DNA of 58,887 bases, from NCBI GenBank assembly GCA_018058135.1, contig JAGPCK010000013.1:1-58887 (forward strand), given 5' to 3'. Source of the DNA: Bacteroidia bacterium (GTDB taxonomy: Bacteria; Bacteroidota; Bacteroidia; UKL13-3). Both the position numbers and the translations under genes were made by a program. Below, piece after piece: positions 16,001 through 26,093 of the stretch; positions within the stretch are counted from its first letter, which is position 1; every line of letters begins with the position of its first letter. The notes under the pieces are model-generated. The model was not told the DNA's origin and did not search any database. It saw only the letters and a list, made by a program, of their open reading frames with translations.

Positions 16001-18526
16001 CTAGTAAATGACAGTCATTTCCACCCTGCGGTTGCGGTCGCGTCCTTCAGGGGTTTTGTTGTCGGCAATTGGTTTGCTTGATCCATACCCTTTAGCATTG
16101 ATACGTGTTGCAGCAACACCTTTTGAACTAAGGTATTTCTTAACAGCATTGGCACGTTTCTGAGAAAGCAAGGTATTAGCTTTAGCATTTCCTACATTGT
16201 CTGTGTGGCCATCAATCTGTAGTTTCCAGTTCGGATTTTTCTTCAACAGTTCTGCCAATGCATTTAAGGATGCATAAGATTCTCTGCTGATGATATCTTT
16301 ACCGGTGGCAAATTCAAGTGCTTCAAAAGCTGCAGTTAATATTTCCTGCTCTTCTTTTTTCAATTCAGGGCATCCGTTGTTTCCGGCAACACCAGCTACA
16401 GCAGGGCATTTGTCGAAGTTATCGCTGATTCCGTCACCATCTGTATCGGGGCAACCGTTAGCAACACGTGGTCCGGGTGTTTGAGGGCATGCATCCAATG
16501 CATCAGGAACAGAATCTTTATCACTATCAGGGCAACCCATGGCGTATGCAGGGCCTGCAACTGTAGGGCAAGGATCCATTTTGTCGCTTATACCGTCTCC
16601 ATCTGTATCCGGGCAACCGTTGAATTGAACCGGTCCAACTACATCCGGACAATCATCGCGTTTATCTTGTACGCCATCACCATCACGGTCAGGACAACCG
16701 TTGAATTCAGCTTTACCTGCACTATCCGGGCACTCGTCTAATTTATCAGGGACACCGTCACCGTCTTTGTCAGGGCAACCGTTGAATTTAGCCAAACCTG
16801 CTTTATCAGGGCACTCATCCGCTTTGTCCATAATTCCGTCACCATCTGTATCAGGGCAACCATTGAATTGTGGCAAGCCGGCTTTATCAGGACAAGAATC
16901 CAGTTTGTTTGGAATTCCGTCACCATCCGTATCAGGGCATCCGTTAAATTGTATGGCACCCGAATCAGTAGGACACTCGTCAAAACGGTCAACAATACTG
17001 TCATTATCTGTATCAGGGCAACCGTTCCAGAATTCAGGACCAGCCTGATCAGGACAAGAATCCAAACTGTTTATGATGCCATCATTATCATTATCCGGAC
17101 AACCGTCAAATGCTTTCAAACCGGGTTCATCAGGGCATTTATCTTTAAAGTCAGTAATGCCGTCTTCATCACGGTCTGAAGCTTTACGGCCAAATGTGAG
17201 GTATAAACCGGTACGTAGATGTACATTTCTTGTTTCTTTAGGACTTACTACTGCCAGAAGGTTATCGGTCATAACGTGCCACTGCAAAGGGCCCAGATTC
17301 AAAGCAACGCCCACACCAAGGTTACTGAAACTGTTGTTGGTGTATGTATATGTAGCGCTTACATTCATGAAACGACCGATGCCGGTAGCCGCATTCAGGC
17401 CAATAGAAGGGTAAAGTTTTTTATCAAAAAATTGTCCGTGGAATACAGCACCAACGGTTGATTTTTCACCGATGAAATAATTGGCTCCTACATAAATCTG
17501 GCGGGTGAGTTTTGATTTGTAAGCGGTGTTGCTTTTTGCTCCTTTTACGTCAAACGTGTTTTGGAGTGAGTCACCTGCTTGAGAGAAGGCATCACCTAAT
17601 GAACTGGAGTCATTCAGGAAGTCGTTAATACCAATACCTGCATAAGAGTAACTTTGATTAGGGTTAGTGGATTTGTATGAGTACAAATCATCTTTCCATT
17701 TGATTGAACCAATATCCAGTAAACTGGCTGAAATCATTACTCGTTTGGTAGGTTTGTAGGTTACGCCCAAATCTGCTGCAAAGCCGGTATTCTTTTTACC
17801 TAATAAATATTTGCTAACATTATCAGCTGCTCCGTCAAATGCTGTGTCTAATCCCGAAGTGTTTACGTGAATATTTGTTCTACCTGTAAGTTCATAAGTG
17901 TTAGGGTCAGTTAGCAAAGCAATGTCTGAACTCACAGTTTGGATGTTCTCCATTCCGTAGAGGTACTTGAGTGTTACACCTGCTGTCCATTGTTCACTGA
18001 TTTCATGTGAATAACCTAAACCGTACTCGCGGTAGTGAATGGCATCCATGCCCACGTTAAGTTTTTGTTCAGTTCCAGCTGTTGGGCCGTTACCGTTTAC
18101 CAATAGACCGAATAAATCTTTGCTGTAGGATAAGCGCATTTCAATGCGTTCCTGAGCATGAAGGCGAAGATAGCCGGCCCCAATTTTAATACCTAAATCA
18201 AACAATTGAAATTTGAATGCTGAGGACAGGAAATTTTTTGGTTTCATTCCACCCAGCATTCCATTCAAGTCAATATAAGTTGAGTCATCCGCACGTTTTT
18301 TCATAATGTCATTATAAACAAAGCCACTATTAGAAAAAGCGATCATCGTAGAGCCGATTCCTGGTACAGCAAAGTTTACTTTAGCCTGAGGACGGAAAGC
18401 GGGGTTGAGGTTTAAACGTGTATGAACAAAGTTCATATTATACAGCGTAAGGTCATTTTGCGCTGTTGCACCAAGTGATAAAATTACCAAGGTGACGATG
18501 TATAGGTATGATTTGATTGATTTCAT
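16001..18526 (-). CDS. DUF5723-type outer-membrane protein with ten TSP3 repeats and OmpA domain
   Basis: This is an 841-residue outer-membrane protein. A signal peptide (cleavage after GATAQ) precedes a ~420-residue beta-rich, porin-like region (NLNPAFRPQAKVNF near the start, as in DUF5723 proteins). Ten thrombospondin type-3 calcium-binding repeats follow (about residues 449-720, encoded at 16370-17180), each close to DTDGDGIxDxxDxCP then a GCP turn. An OmpA peptidoglycan-binding domain ends the protein (GHTDNVGN, LSQKRANAVKKYL, NRRVEMT). The stiff Ca-loaded repeats would span from barrel to cell wall. The lipoprotein gene at 18552 lies 25 nt upstream on the same strand, so the two form an operon. 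Confidence 0.88.
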   Translation of the reverse strand: MKSIKSYLYIVTLVILSLGATAQNDLTLYNMNFVHTRLNLNPAFRPQAKVNFAVPGIGSTMIAFSNSGFVYNDIMKKRADDSTYIDLNGMLGGMKPKNFLSSAFKFQLFDLGIKIGAGYLRLHAQERIEMRLSYSKDLFGLLVNGNGPTAGTEQKLNVGMDAIHYREYGLGYSHEISEQWTAGVTLKYLYGMENIQTVSSDIALLTDPNTYELTGRTNIHVNTSGLDTAFDGAADNVSKYLLGKKNTGFAADLGVTYKPTKRVMISASLLDIGSIKWKDDLYSYKSTNPNQSYSYAGIGINDFLNDSSSLGDAFSQAGDSLQNTFDVKGAKSNTAYKSKLTRQIYVGANYFIGEKSTVGAVFHGQFFDKKLYPSIGLNAATGIGRFMNVSATYTYTNNSFSNLGVGVALNLGPLQWHVMTDNLLAVVSPKETRNVHLRTGLYLTFGRKASDRDEDGITDFKDKCPDEPGLKAFDGCPDNDNDGIINSLDSCPDQAGPEFWNGCPDTDNDSIVDRFDECPTDSGAIQFNGCPDTDGDGIPNKLDSCPDKAGLPQFNGCPDTDGDGIMDKADECPDKAGLAKFNGCPDKDGDGVPDKLDECPDSAGKAEFNGCPDRDGDGVQDKRDDCPDVVGPVQFNGCPDTDGDGISDKMDPCPTVAGPAYAMGCPDSDKDSVPDALDACPQTPGPRVANGCPDTDGDGISDNFDKCPAVAGVAGNNGCPELKKEEQEILTAAFEALEFATGKDIISRESYASLNALAELLKKNPNWKLQIDGHTDNVGNAKANTLLSQKRANAVKKYLSSKGVAATRINAKGYGSSKPIADNKTPEGRDRNRRVEMTVIY

Positions 18527-18551
18527 GATGTAATTTTTTTAAGTTAGTTGG

Positions 18552-20207
18552 TTACTCACCTTCTTTTTTAAGGTCAACATTTAGTTTGGCCCGCATAGCG
18601 AGTTTTACATCAAGTTTGTAGTCGGAGTAAATTCTTACATCGGTACCAGTAGGTGCTGATTCTAATCGGGCACTAACTGCAAGTATGCGGCAAAGTGAAG
18701 TAATTCTTTTCCATCTTGCTTTGTTGAGGGAGTTATCTGTTGTTGATGAAGTAGGGGCAATAACCTTTCCGTTTCCATCGATAGTGGCGGCTCTGGCTAC
18801 TTTAGTTTGTAAGGGAGTAATAAGTGAATCAATTTTGTTTTTAAACTGATCGAGGAAATAAATCTGTGTGTTTACATCCAGCGGGAAACCGTTGCTAATA
18901 AATGTACGAATAGTAACTTGTTCTACGTCAAGACCACTTGTATCTGAAAATTCGAAATCAAATTCTTTTTCTAATGCAAAGTTATTGGCTGTACCATACA
19001 AAGGCAACTCAATGCGGGCATTAATTGCCATTTTGCTGGTGTCCAGCATGAAGTTTCTGGAGGCTGGTGTACCGTTGGGGTTGGTAGTAAAGTCAAGTTT
19101 GTAAATGAGGTACTCAGGGTTACTGTTTATAATTGTTCTTATGTTACTATTTGCATTATCAAATATTTTTGATGTGTTAATAATATCCCCCAGATTAACA
19201 GCCCCGTTTACATTTGTAGGAACTCCTACTTCACTTCCGGTTACATTAATTGTTCCTGCATTTGGGCCCGATGGTATATAAGATTTCATTTGATTAACGG
19301 TTGCTCTAACAGCAATTCCGTATGAGTTTTTAAATTCAAATATGGCGCGAGGAGCAGCGTGTTGAATGGTACCAGTATACAGGCTGTTTTTAAATAATGA
19401 AAAACGTATAGTGTCAGTCTCTGTTGAGTTAGTGCTGGTTCCAACATCACCATGAATTCTTCTAAATTTAGGAGCATTAAAGTCAACAGAGTAAGTAACC
19501 TTATCACTTGTTGTGGGTAATGCTCCACCACCTTTAGTTAAGGTTGTGGTAATTTGAACTGGAATTCTATTGGTTTGTCCACCACCATTTGTCATGTCAA
19601 ACACATAATCTTCCAGATTGACAGATAAAGTATTGTTTTCGTAATTGTTTGCGGCATTTAACGAAGCCGTTAAAGTTAAAGGCGCAGAACCTTTACGCGC
19701 TCCGGGAAAAGAGAACGAAACAGTTGCATCATGTTGAATGGTTGATTTGATACTGAAGGTTATACTTCCCCCTTTAAATTCTATGGTATCAATTTGAACA
19801 GAGCCTGCATTAAACGTAAAATTCTGATTATTTTGAAATGAGGCAGTACCCCCAGAAGGTGCAACTGAAAAAGCTGCTACTGCAGCAGGGGTCATAAAAC
19901 CATCAAAGGGACCAAATGCCTGACCTAAAATTGGGAAAGCTTCTTCGGCATTCGTAACTGACATTTCATCTGAGTAGATGAGCGTACAAAACTTTTGCCC
20001 GTCAACTTCAATTTTACCGTCTTTATCACCTTTGGTAATAATATCGGCAGCTGTTAATGATGAGTTAACTAATGGGACAGCTATGTCCGGATTCCATCTT
20101 ACTTCTGCCAGCTTGTCGAAATCATCGGCACAGGCATGAAGTAATAAGACCCCGGCTGCAACAGCCATCATCTTAGTCATCTGCTTAATCGGTAAGTGTG
20201 TGTTCAT
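18552..20207 (-). CDS. large lipoprotein of unknown function, operon partner of the OmpA/TSP3 protein
   Basis: This is a 551-residue protein with a lipobox ending LLHAC (Cys near residue 26) followed by ADDFDKLAEVRWNPD. The rest is predicted beta-rich, with many Thr/Ser/Asn and no recognised domain. It looks like the extended beta-sandwich lipoproteins common in Bacteroidota surface operons. It is the first gene of a two-gene operon with the porin-like OmpA protein at 16001 (25-nt gap), so the two products probably form a complex at the outer membrane. The start could be any of three nearby ATGs; the first is used. Confidence 0.78.
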   Translation of the reverse strand: MNTHLPIKQMTKMMAVAAGVLLLHACADDFDKLAEVRWNPDIAVPLVNSSLTAADIITKGDKDGKIEVDGQKFCTLIYSDEMSVTNAEEAFPILGQAFGPFDGFMTPAAVAAFSVAPSGGTASFQNNQNFTFNAGSVQIDTIEFKGGSITFSIKSTIQHDATVSFSFPGARKGSAPLTLTASLNAANNYENNTLSVNLEDYVFDMTNGGGQTNRIPVQITTTLTKGGGALPTTSDKVTYSVDFNAPKFRRIHGDVGTSTNSTETDTIRFSLFKNSLYTGTIQHAAPRAIFEFKNSYGIAVRATVNQMKSYIPSGPNAGTINVTGSEVGVPTNVNGAVNLGDIINTSKIFDNANSNIRTIINSNPEYLIYKLDFTTNPNGTPASRNFMLDTSKMAINARIELPLYGTANNFALEKEFDFEFSDTSGLDVEQVTIRTFISNGFPLDVNTQIYFLDQFKNKIDSLITPLQTKVARAATIDGNGKVIAPTSSTTDNSLNKARWKRITSLCRILAVSARLESAPTGTDVRIYSDYKLDVKLAMRAKLNVDLKKEGE

Positions 20208-20337
20208 ATTAGTTAGTTTTTGATTTTTATTAAATTACTAGAACAGTTCAAATTTATCTTTATGAGGTAAAATTACTGTTATTAACTGAGTAAAATACTA
20301 CTAAAATGTGATGAGTGCGGAGTATTTCTCTGTCAAC

Positions 20338-22365
20338 TCAGAATAGCATCTTTAAAAGAGCCTCCCCCAAAGTGCTCACCGCAGGCATACAGGTTTGATC
20401 AACGCACACATATACCCTGAGGTTTTCTCCTGTTTTGTTTTTGCCAGCAGTGAGCGGAATCTCACCTTGCATTTCACCACCGGCAATAGTGTAAATAAAA
20501 TGAGGTAAACTCTTTTGAGCCAGTTCAATGGAAGCTGAGTGCGCATTTTTCCCAGTAAGCACCAGTTGATAATATGGTGCACTCATCCACAACATCAAAT
20601 CCAGCCAATTGGCATAGCCATTAATGTATTGCCCTATTTTAGGCTGCACGGCTTGTATCATTTTTTCTGCCATTTCTTTTTTTGCCGGTTCCCCGAAAAA
20701 GTAGCTGAGTTGATACAAACTTTTAGCCAGCACAGAGTTGGAGGACGGGGTTACATCATCTGTGATGTCTCTTTTTCGGGTAATCAATTGTTCGCCTGAA
20801 TGAGAGTTGAAAAAGAAAAGTTCGCTGTCTTTGTCGTAAAACAGGCTGATGCATTCTTCCATCAACTGTTTGGCTTGGTGCAGATAGGTTGAATTGCCGT
20901 TTACGGTGTGCAACTGAATAAGGGCCTCTATGAGGTAAGCATAATCTTCAGAGAAAGCGTCAACGCTTACTTTTCCCGATTTTCCAATGCGGTACAATTT
21001 ACCATTAACATAATGATTGGACATCAGGTAGGCAACATTACGTTCAGCCATGTTCAGAAATAATTCATCAGCTGTGGCACGGTAACAATCCACCAAACCG
21101 GTGATGGTAAGTGCGTTCCAGGAGGTTACAATTTTATCATCAAGCCCCGGGCGGATGCGTTTTTCTCTGGCAGCCAACAGTAGGGTATGGCAGCGTTGCA
21201 TGGTAGCGGTCAACTCGTCTTTGGTTTTTCCAGTCAGACTTAAAAGTTCATGATCGGGCAGTGTTTTGTACAGAATGTTTAAGCCATGCTCCCAATTGCC
21301 TTGTGGTTGAATGTTGTAATACAGGCTGAAAAATGGCTCATCTTCACCCAGTAACTGCTGCAATTCTTCTTTCGACCAGATATAAAATTTGCCTTCTACA
21401 CCCTCACTGTCAGCATCCAATGAGGAGTAAAATGCCCCGTTACCATCAGTCATTTCACGGGTGAGCCATTCAGCTGTTTGGTAAATTACGTGTTTGAAAA
21501 GCGGATTTTGTTTTTCTTTAAATGCACTGGCATAGAGTGATAGCAGTTGCCCGTTGTCGTACAACATTTTTTCGAAGTGTGGCACTTTCCAGTAATGGTC
21601 GGTACTGTAGCGGGCAAATCCACCACCGCTTTGGTCGTAAATTCCGCCCTCGGCCATTTTAGTAAGTGTGGTGAAAGCAGCCTGCTTCACATCATCGTCT
21701 TTCATACGAATGCTGTAATGCAAAAAAAAGAGGTGGTTGTTGGGCATAGGGAATTTAGGCGCCCAGTTGTATCCGCCAAATACACGGTCAAACTTTTCCT
21801 TAAAAGAATCCACATATTGTTTTACTGTTTCTATGGAAATGCTTTGATTATTTGTCGCCACAGGAAGTGCGTCCATACGTTGAATGCTGCCTGTTAATTT
21901 TTCAGCAAATTCAATAGCCTCCGTTTTTTTATTCTTGTAAAAGTTGTCTAATGCAATAAGTGTTTCCACCCAGTTCTCCTTAGGGAAATAAGTTCCTCCA
22001 TGCAGAGGTTTTCCGTCAGGTAAAACAAACATGTTGAGAGGCCAACCGCCCCGCCCGGTGATTAACTGCACAGCATCCATATAGATTTGATCCACATCAG
22101 GGCGCTCTTCTCGGTCAACTTTTATGCATACAAAACGTTGGTTCATTACATCCGCCACCTCTTCATCTTCAAAACTTTCGTGTTCCATTACATGACACCA
22201 ATGGCAGGCAGAGTAACCAATGCTCACCAGCACCAGCTTATCTTCCCGTTTAGCTTTATCAAAAGCTTCCTCACCCCAAGGAAACCAATTAACGGGGTTG
22301 TGGGCGTGTTGCAGCAGGTAAGGGCTGGCAGCATCAATCAGTCGGTTGGTGTATTTATGTTGCAT
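20338..22365 (-). CDS. DUF255 thioredoxin-like, YyaL/spermatogenesis-associated-20 family protein
   Basis: The N-terminal DUF255 thioredoxin-like domain opens with [21 protein letters not shown] and has a CxxC (C54-H-W-C57 in [14 protein letters not shown]). The remaining ~500 residues form the alpha/alpha-barrel usual for this family. These proteins are conserved across domains of life, but their biochemical role is unsettled. The open frame continues to 22422. The ATG at 22365 is chosen because the family begins just before NRLID, and because a TAnnTTTG element (22373-22380) lies 7 nt upstream, inside the longer reading frame. It is monocistronic. Confidence 0.9.
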   Translation of the reverse strand: MQHKYTNRLIDAASPYLLQHAHNPVNWFPWGEEAFDKAKREDKLVLVSIGYSACHWCHVMEHESFEDEEVADVMNQRFVCIKVDREERPDVDQIYMDAVQLITGRGGWPLNMFVLPDGKPLHGGTYFPKENWVETLIALDNFYKNKKTEAIEFAEKLTGSIQRMDALPVATNNQSISIETVKQYVDSFKEKFDRVFGGYNWAPKFPMPNNHLFFLHYSIRMKDDDVKQAAFTTLTKMAEGGIYDQSGGGFARYSTDHYWKVPHFEKMLYDNGQLLSLYASAFKEKQNPLFKHVIYQTAEWLTREMTDGNGAFYSSLDADSEGVEGKFYIWSKEELQQLLGEDEPFFSLYYNIQPQGNWEHGLNILYKTLPDHELLSLTGKTKDELTATMQRCHTLLLAAREKRIRPGLDDKIVTSWNALTITGLVDCYRATADELFLNMAERNVAYLMSNHYVNGKLYRIGKSGKVSVDAFSEDYAYLIEALIQLHTVNGNSTYLHQAKQLMEECISLFYDKDSELFFFNSHSGEQLITRKRDITDDVTPSSNSVLAKSLYQLSYFFGEPAKKEMAEKMIQAVQPKIGQYINGYANWLDLMLWMSAPYYQLVLTGKNAHSASIELAQKSLPHFIYTIAGGEMQGEIPLTAGKNKTGENLRVYVCVDQTCMPAVSTLGEALLKMLF

Positions 22366-22372
22366 GTTGTAG

Positions 22373-22380
22373 CAAAGGTA
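22373..22380 (-). promoter_or_regulatory. -7 promoter element deciding the DUF255 gene start
   Basis: The minus strand reads TACCTTTG, 7 nt before the ATG at 22365. Transcription from it would begin past the two upstream ATGs, which supports the short start. Confidence 0.45.
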
Positions 22381-22554
22381 GTTCATGTGAGAGAATTGAG
22401 GTTCCCTGTGACACATTTTCAAAGATGGAATGGCTTGGATAGGTCAGCTCCAGTATTTGTCAAAGTTCTGTCAAAAGGCCGTGTACTGACAGATATCATT
22501 TTTTTAGCCTGTGCCACTCACCGACCTTTGACCCTCAAAATTTAGAATTACCAC

Positions 22555-23844
22555 ATGAAAAAAGTTTTACTTTCTATGATAAGTGCAGTATTCATTACTG
22601 CGACTTTTGCCCAAACCACCGATACGGTGTATTGCGGAGCGGGGTTCATTAACCGTGTATTTTATAACATGAACAACGGAACACAAACCCCTGTACTCAA
22701 CGCAAGCTGGCACCTGGCCTTTACTGTTCGTCCCAGCGCTTTTCCGGGTAACCCCATGGGTGGAACGGTAGTGCGTTACAACGGAGGTTCAGGAATAAAA
22801 GTTTACCGTGTGCCCGGAAAAACAGCTGCTGATTTTAATACCACTGTTGATACCACAGGTATGGCTGCAACCTGGAATAACCTGATTGACCCGGATACAA
22901 GCTGGGGTGTAGGAGCATTTAATGCCAACAAATCCACCACCAATATCTTCAATTTCGGATGGGGTACTTACAATCAAAACAGCAAAGACGTAGTGGGTGA
23001 TTCTATTTATGTTTTACGTTTGCAGGTGAACGGTCTTTCTAAAAAATTTACCATTGAGAAATTAGTGTTTGATTCACTCTGGATGATTCGCTGGGCTGAT
23101 TTAGACGGAAGTAATCCGGATAGTTTAACCATTAACAAAAAACAGTACACCGGTAAAAACTTTGTTTACGTTAACCTGCTTACCAAAACACTTACTGACC
23201 ATGAGCCATTGAGTGCTACATGGGATTTGTTGTTTAACCGTTACGCTACTTCAGTAACTTTGTTCAACACCACCATCAATGACTATCCTGTGGTAGGTGT
23301 GCTTAGTAATAATGGTGTTCAGGTGGCTGAAGCCCGTGGTGTAAACAAAGACAGTGTTTCTAATTTTCCTTACAACAACAGCTACAGCACCAATATTTCT
23401 GAAATAGGCTGGGATTGGAAATCTATATTAAGTCAGGCCATTATTGATTCACTGGTATATTTTGTAAAAGCCAAAGACGGTAACATTTATAAAACAGTAT
23501 TTGTCTATTACGGAGGTAACCCCAACGGTAAGGTGGCCTTTACCAAGTCTAACATGGGAACTACTTCAGTAAAAAACATTAATGCAGCTGCACAATCGTT
23601 CAGCGTTTATCCAAACCCTACTTCTGGTATAATCAATTTAGTATTCAACAATACATTGGAAGCACGTGAGCAAAATATTCAGGTAACAGATGTTGCCGGT
23701 AAAACAATGTTCACTCAAACTATCGGTACAAGTACAGGTTTAAATAACCATGCGGTTGATTTGAGTAACCTTCCTAAAGGGCTCTATTTCGTTACCATTA
23801 CTGCTGAAGGAGCTTCAGCACACCAACGTGTACTTGTAAAATAA
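22555..23844 (+). CDS. HmuY-like secreted protein with T9SS sorting tail
   Basis: This is the first gene of a three-gene operon. The 429-residue protein has a signal peptide (ends TATFAQ) and two related beta-rich halves. Each opens with a W-x-L-x-F strand (ASWHLAFTV near residue 65, ATWDLLFNRY near 225) and later has a GV/AEARGV or IGWDWKS segment, as in HmuY-family proteins. A type A T9SS tail (SVYPNPTSGIIN to the end) sends it to the cell surface or medium. HmuY of Porphyromonas captures heme and passes it to a TonB receptor; the next gene is such a receptor, 2 nt downstream. Heme as ligand is inference; the fold assignment is moderately sure. Confidence 0.78.
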   Translation: MKKVLLSMISAVFITATFAQTTDTVYCGAGFINRVFYNMNNGTQTPVLNASWHLAFTVRPSAFPGNPMGGTVVRYNGGSGIKVYRVPGKTAADFNTTVDTTGMAATWNNLIDPDTSWGVGAFNANKSTTNIFNFGWGTYNQNSKDVVGDSIYVLRLQVNGLSKKFTIEKLVFDSLWMIRWADLDGSNPDSLTINKKQYTGKNFVYVNLLTKTLTDHEPLSATWDLLFNRYATSVTLFNTTINDYPVVGVLSNNGVQVAEARGVNKDSVSNFPYNNSYSTNISEIGWDWKSILSQAIIDSLVYFVKAKDGNIYKTVFVYYGGNPNGKVAFTKSNMGTTSVKNINAAAQSFSVYPNPTSGIINLVFNNTLEAREQNIQVTDVAGKTMFTQTIGTSTGLNNHAVDLSNLPKGLYFVTITAEGASAHQRVLVK

Positions 23845-23846
23845 GC

Positions 23847-26093
23847 ATGCGAGAATCGCTTACAGGAATTAAATTATTATTTATTGGCTGTTTGTTCCCT
23901 TTTATTTTAAAGGGGCAAACAGCCATAAGTGTTTATTCAGGGGCTACTAAACAGCCTTTGCCTGATGCGATGGTGTATTATAAGAAACTGGGTACTGCTA
24001 AGGAAAATCAGCACCTTGTTTTTACAGATAAACAAGGAAAGGCTGATTTGAAATTGTACGGACCTTCGTTGGTTTATATCAATTTTCCCGGTTATGAAAG
24101 TGTGTTGGATACCTTACAGGATACCACAAAAACAAAAGAATATTTTCTGCATGCACTTAACCGCACGTTAGATCAGGTAGTGGTTACGGGGCAGTATGAA
24201 CAACGCACAGCCGACCAATCTGTTATTCGCATTAAGGTGATAGACAGCAAACGCATAGAGAAGCAAGCGGCTCAAAACATGGCACAATTACTTGCCAATG
24301 AACTTAACGTAAAAGTGCAAAATGATGCCTTGTTAGGTACAGGAATTTCATTGCAGGGTGTAGGCGGACAAAACGTAAAAATACTGATTGATGGAGTTCC
24401 TGTTTCCGGAAGAATGAACGGGAATGTGGATTTGAATCAGTTGCTTACCTCTAATGTGGAGCGTGTTGAAATTATTGAAGGCCCTATGTCGGTTGTATAC
24501 GGCACTGATGCTTTGGGCGGGGTGATTAACATTATTATGCGCAAAGAAGTGGATCCGGCTAAAAAATATTCAGTTAACACGTACTATGAAAAGATAGGAA
24601 AATACGGGCATTACAATGCTGATGCGAGCGGCTCATGGAAAATAGGTTCCTCCTCTTTGCTGGTTTCCGGTGGCAGATATTTTTTTCAGGGGTTTACACG
24701 TGATGAAAGCCAACGTGTAATGCCATGGAAACCCAAAGAGCAAATTTTTGGAGATGCGCAGTTATCGTTTAAAACGGGCAAAGTGAACCACCGTGTTTTT
24801 TCGCAATGGTACCGTGAACAATTAATCAGCAGGGGTAACGCGGTAGTTACACCTTACGAAGCCTACGCGTTCGATGATTTTTATATCACTTGGCGCAACA
24901 CCAATGCCTTGTATAGCGATATCAAATTTAAAAACAATGCTTCTCTGGCATTTATCAATTCATTTGGCTGGTACAGCCGTAAAAGGGAAACGTTTAACCG
25001 CAATTTAGTTTCACTGGAAGATACCCGTATAAACAACAATGAACAGCAAGACACCAATCGTTTTCAAAACTGGCTGGCACGTGCTACGTACAGTTCATCA
25101 CGTCCCTTGGCGAGGTTGGATTTTCAGGCGGGGTATGATGTTAACATTGAACGCGGCACCGGCAAACGTTTGCAAAACAAGGAACAAATGATTCAGGATT
25201 ATGCGCTGTTTGCTACGGCTGAATATAAACCGCTAACACGAATCAATATTCGTCCGGGTGTTCGATATGCGTTTAATTCCAGATTTGATGTGCCCGTTTT
25301 ACCCTCATTGAATGTAAAGTATGAGGTGAGTGCAGTAACAGCAATCAGAGCTTCATATGCCCGGGGTTATCGTGCGCCTTCGCTTAAAGAAATGAACATG
25401 GAGTTGATTGATGTGAACCATAATGTGGTGGGCAATCCTCAGCTGCAAGCAGAACGGTCAGACAATTTACAACTGGCACTTAACTGGCAGCACCGTACCA
25501 ACACCAAAGTATACAGGGCAGAGGTGGCCGGATTTTACAACCATATTTTTGATATGATTTCATTGGCGGTTACTGATCTTTCCATTATGCGATACACGTA
25601 TATCAACGTAGATGAATTCAAATCGCAGGGATGTAATGTGAGCGGAGAAATTCGTTCAGAACGATACACCTTTGCAGCCGGTGCAGGTATTACGGGGCGC
25701 AGTAATAAATTTCACCAACAGGCAAGTATGTTACCTTTTGTGTATTCGCCCGAGTTGCGTTGTAATTTTTCTTATACTATACCCACATATAAAACCGACC
25801 TTTCCGTATTTTATAAATTTAACGGCAAACAACTGGCTTACGGATTGGATGCCAACTCACAGGTGCAGGAAAATTTTATTCAGAGTTTTCATATGCTGGA
25901 TGCTAACCTCTCACGCAAAATTTTTAAAGGCAAATGTTACTTGGCCTTAGGTTGTAAAAATATACTGCAGGTAGTGAACCTCAATAGTAATTTAGTTAGT
26001 GGTGTACACAGTGTTTCCAGCGGACAATTGCTGATGGGCACGGGACGTTCTTATTTCGCATCGGTTAAATGGTATGTAGGAGGTAAATCATGA
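23847..26093 (+). CDS. TonB-dependent outer-membrane receptor
   Basis: This is a 748-residue receptor that imports a ligand across the outer membrane using TonB energy. It has a signal peptide (to about residue 24), a carboxypeptidase-regulatory-like beta domain (25-105), a plug (about 115-230) with GVGGQNVKILIDGVPVSGR and VERVEIIEGPMSVVYGTDAL, then a 22-strand-type barrel ending in an aromatic strand (YFASVKWYVGG). The barrel is short, like HmuR/BtuB-type siderophore or heme receptors and unlike the ~1000-residue SusC class. It is flanked on both sides by HmuY-like genes in one operon, overlapping the next by 4 nt (ATGA). Confidence 0.92.
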   Translation: MRESLTGIKLLFIGCLFPFILKGQTAISVYSGATKQPLPDAMVYYKKLGTAKENQHLVFTDKQGKADLKLYGPSLVYINFPGYESVLDTLQDTTKTKEYFLHALNRTLDQVVVTGQYEQRTADQSVIRIKVIDSKRIEKQAAQNMAQLLANELNVKVQNDALLGTGISLQGVGGQNVKILIDGVPVSGRMNGNVDLNQLLTSNVERVEIIEGPMSVVYGTDALGGVINIIMRKEVDPAKKYSVNTYYEKIGKYGHYNADASGSWKIGSSSLLVSGGRYFFQGFTRDESQRVMPWKPKEQIFGDAQLSFKTGKVNHRVFSQWYREQLISRGNAVVTPYEAYAFDDFYITWRNTNALYSDIKFKNNASLAFINSFGWYSRKRETFNRNLVSLEDTRINNNEQQDTNRFQNWLARATYSSSRPLARLDFQAGYDVNIERGTGKRLQNKEQMIQDYALFATAEYKPLTRINIRPGVRYAFNSRFDVPVLPSLNVKYEVSAVTAIRASYARGYRAPSLKEMNMELIDVNHNVVGNPQLQAERSDNLQLALNWQHRTNTKVYRAEVAGFYNHIFDMISLAVTDLSIMRYTYINVDEFKSQGCNVSGEIRSERYTFAAGAGITGRSNKFHQQASMLPFVYSPELRCNFSYTIPTYKTDLSVFYKFNGKQLAYGLDANSQVQENFIQSFHMLDANLSRKIFKGKCYLALGCKNILQVVNLNSNLVSGVHSVSSGQLLMGTGRSYFASVKWYVGGKS

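Noticed and set aside
16370..17180. A long run of similar ~80-nt units that could be taken for a tandem repeat array or CRISPR
   Set aside because: The units are coding TSP3 repeats with codon-level variation, no constant repeat and no spacers.
22423..22554. Fur-box search upstream of the HmuY/TonB operon
   Set aside because: No convincing palindromic Fur-type site was seen; iron control remains an inference from gene content.
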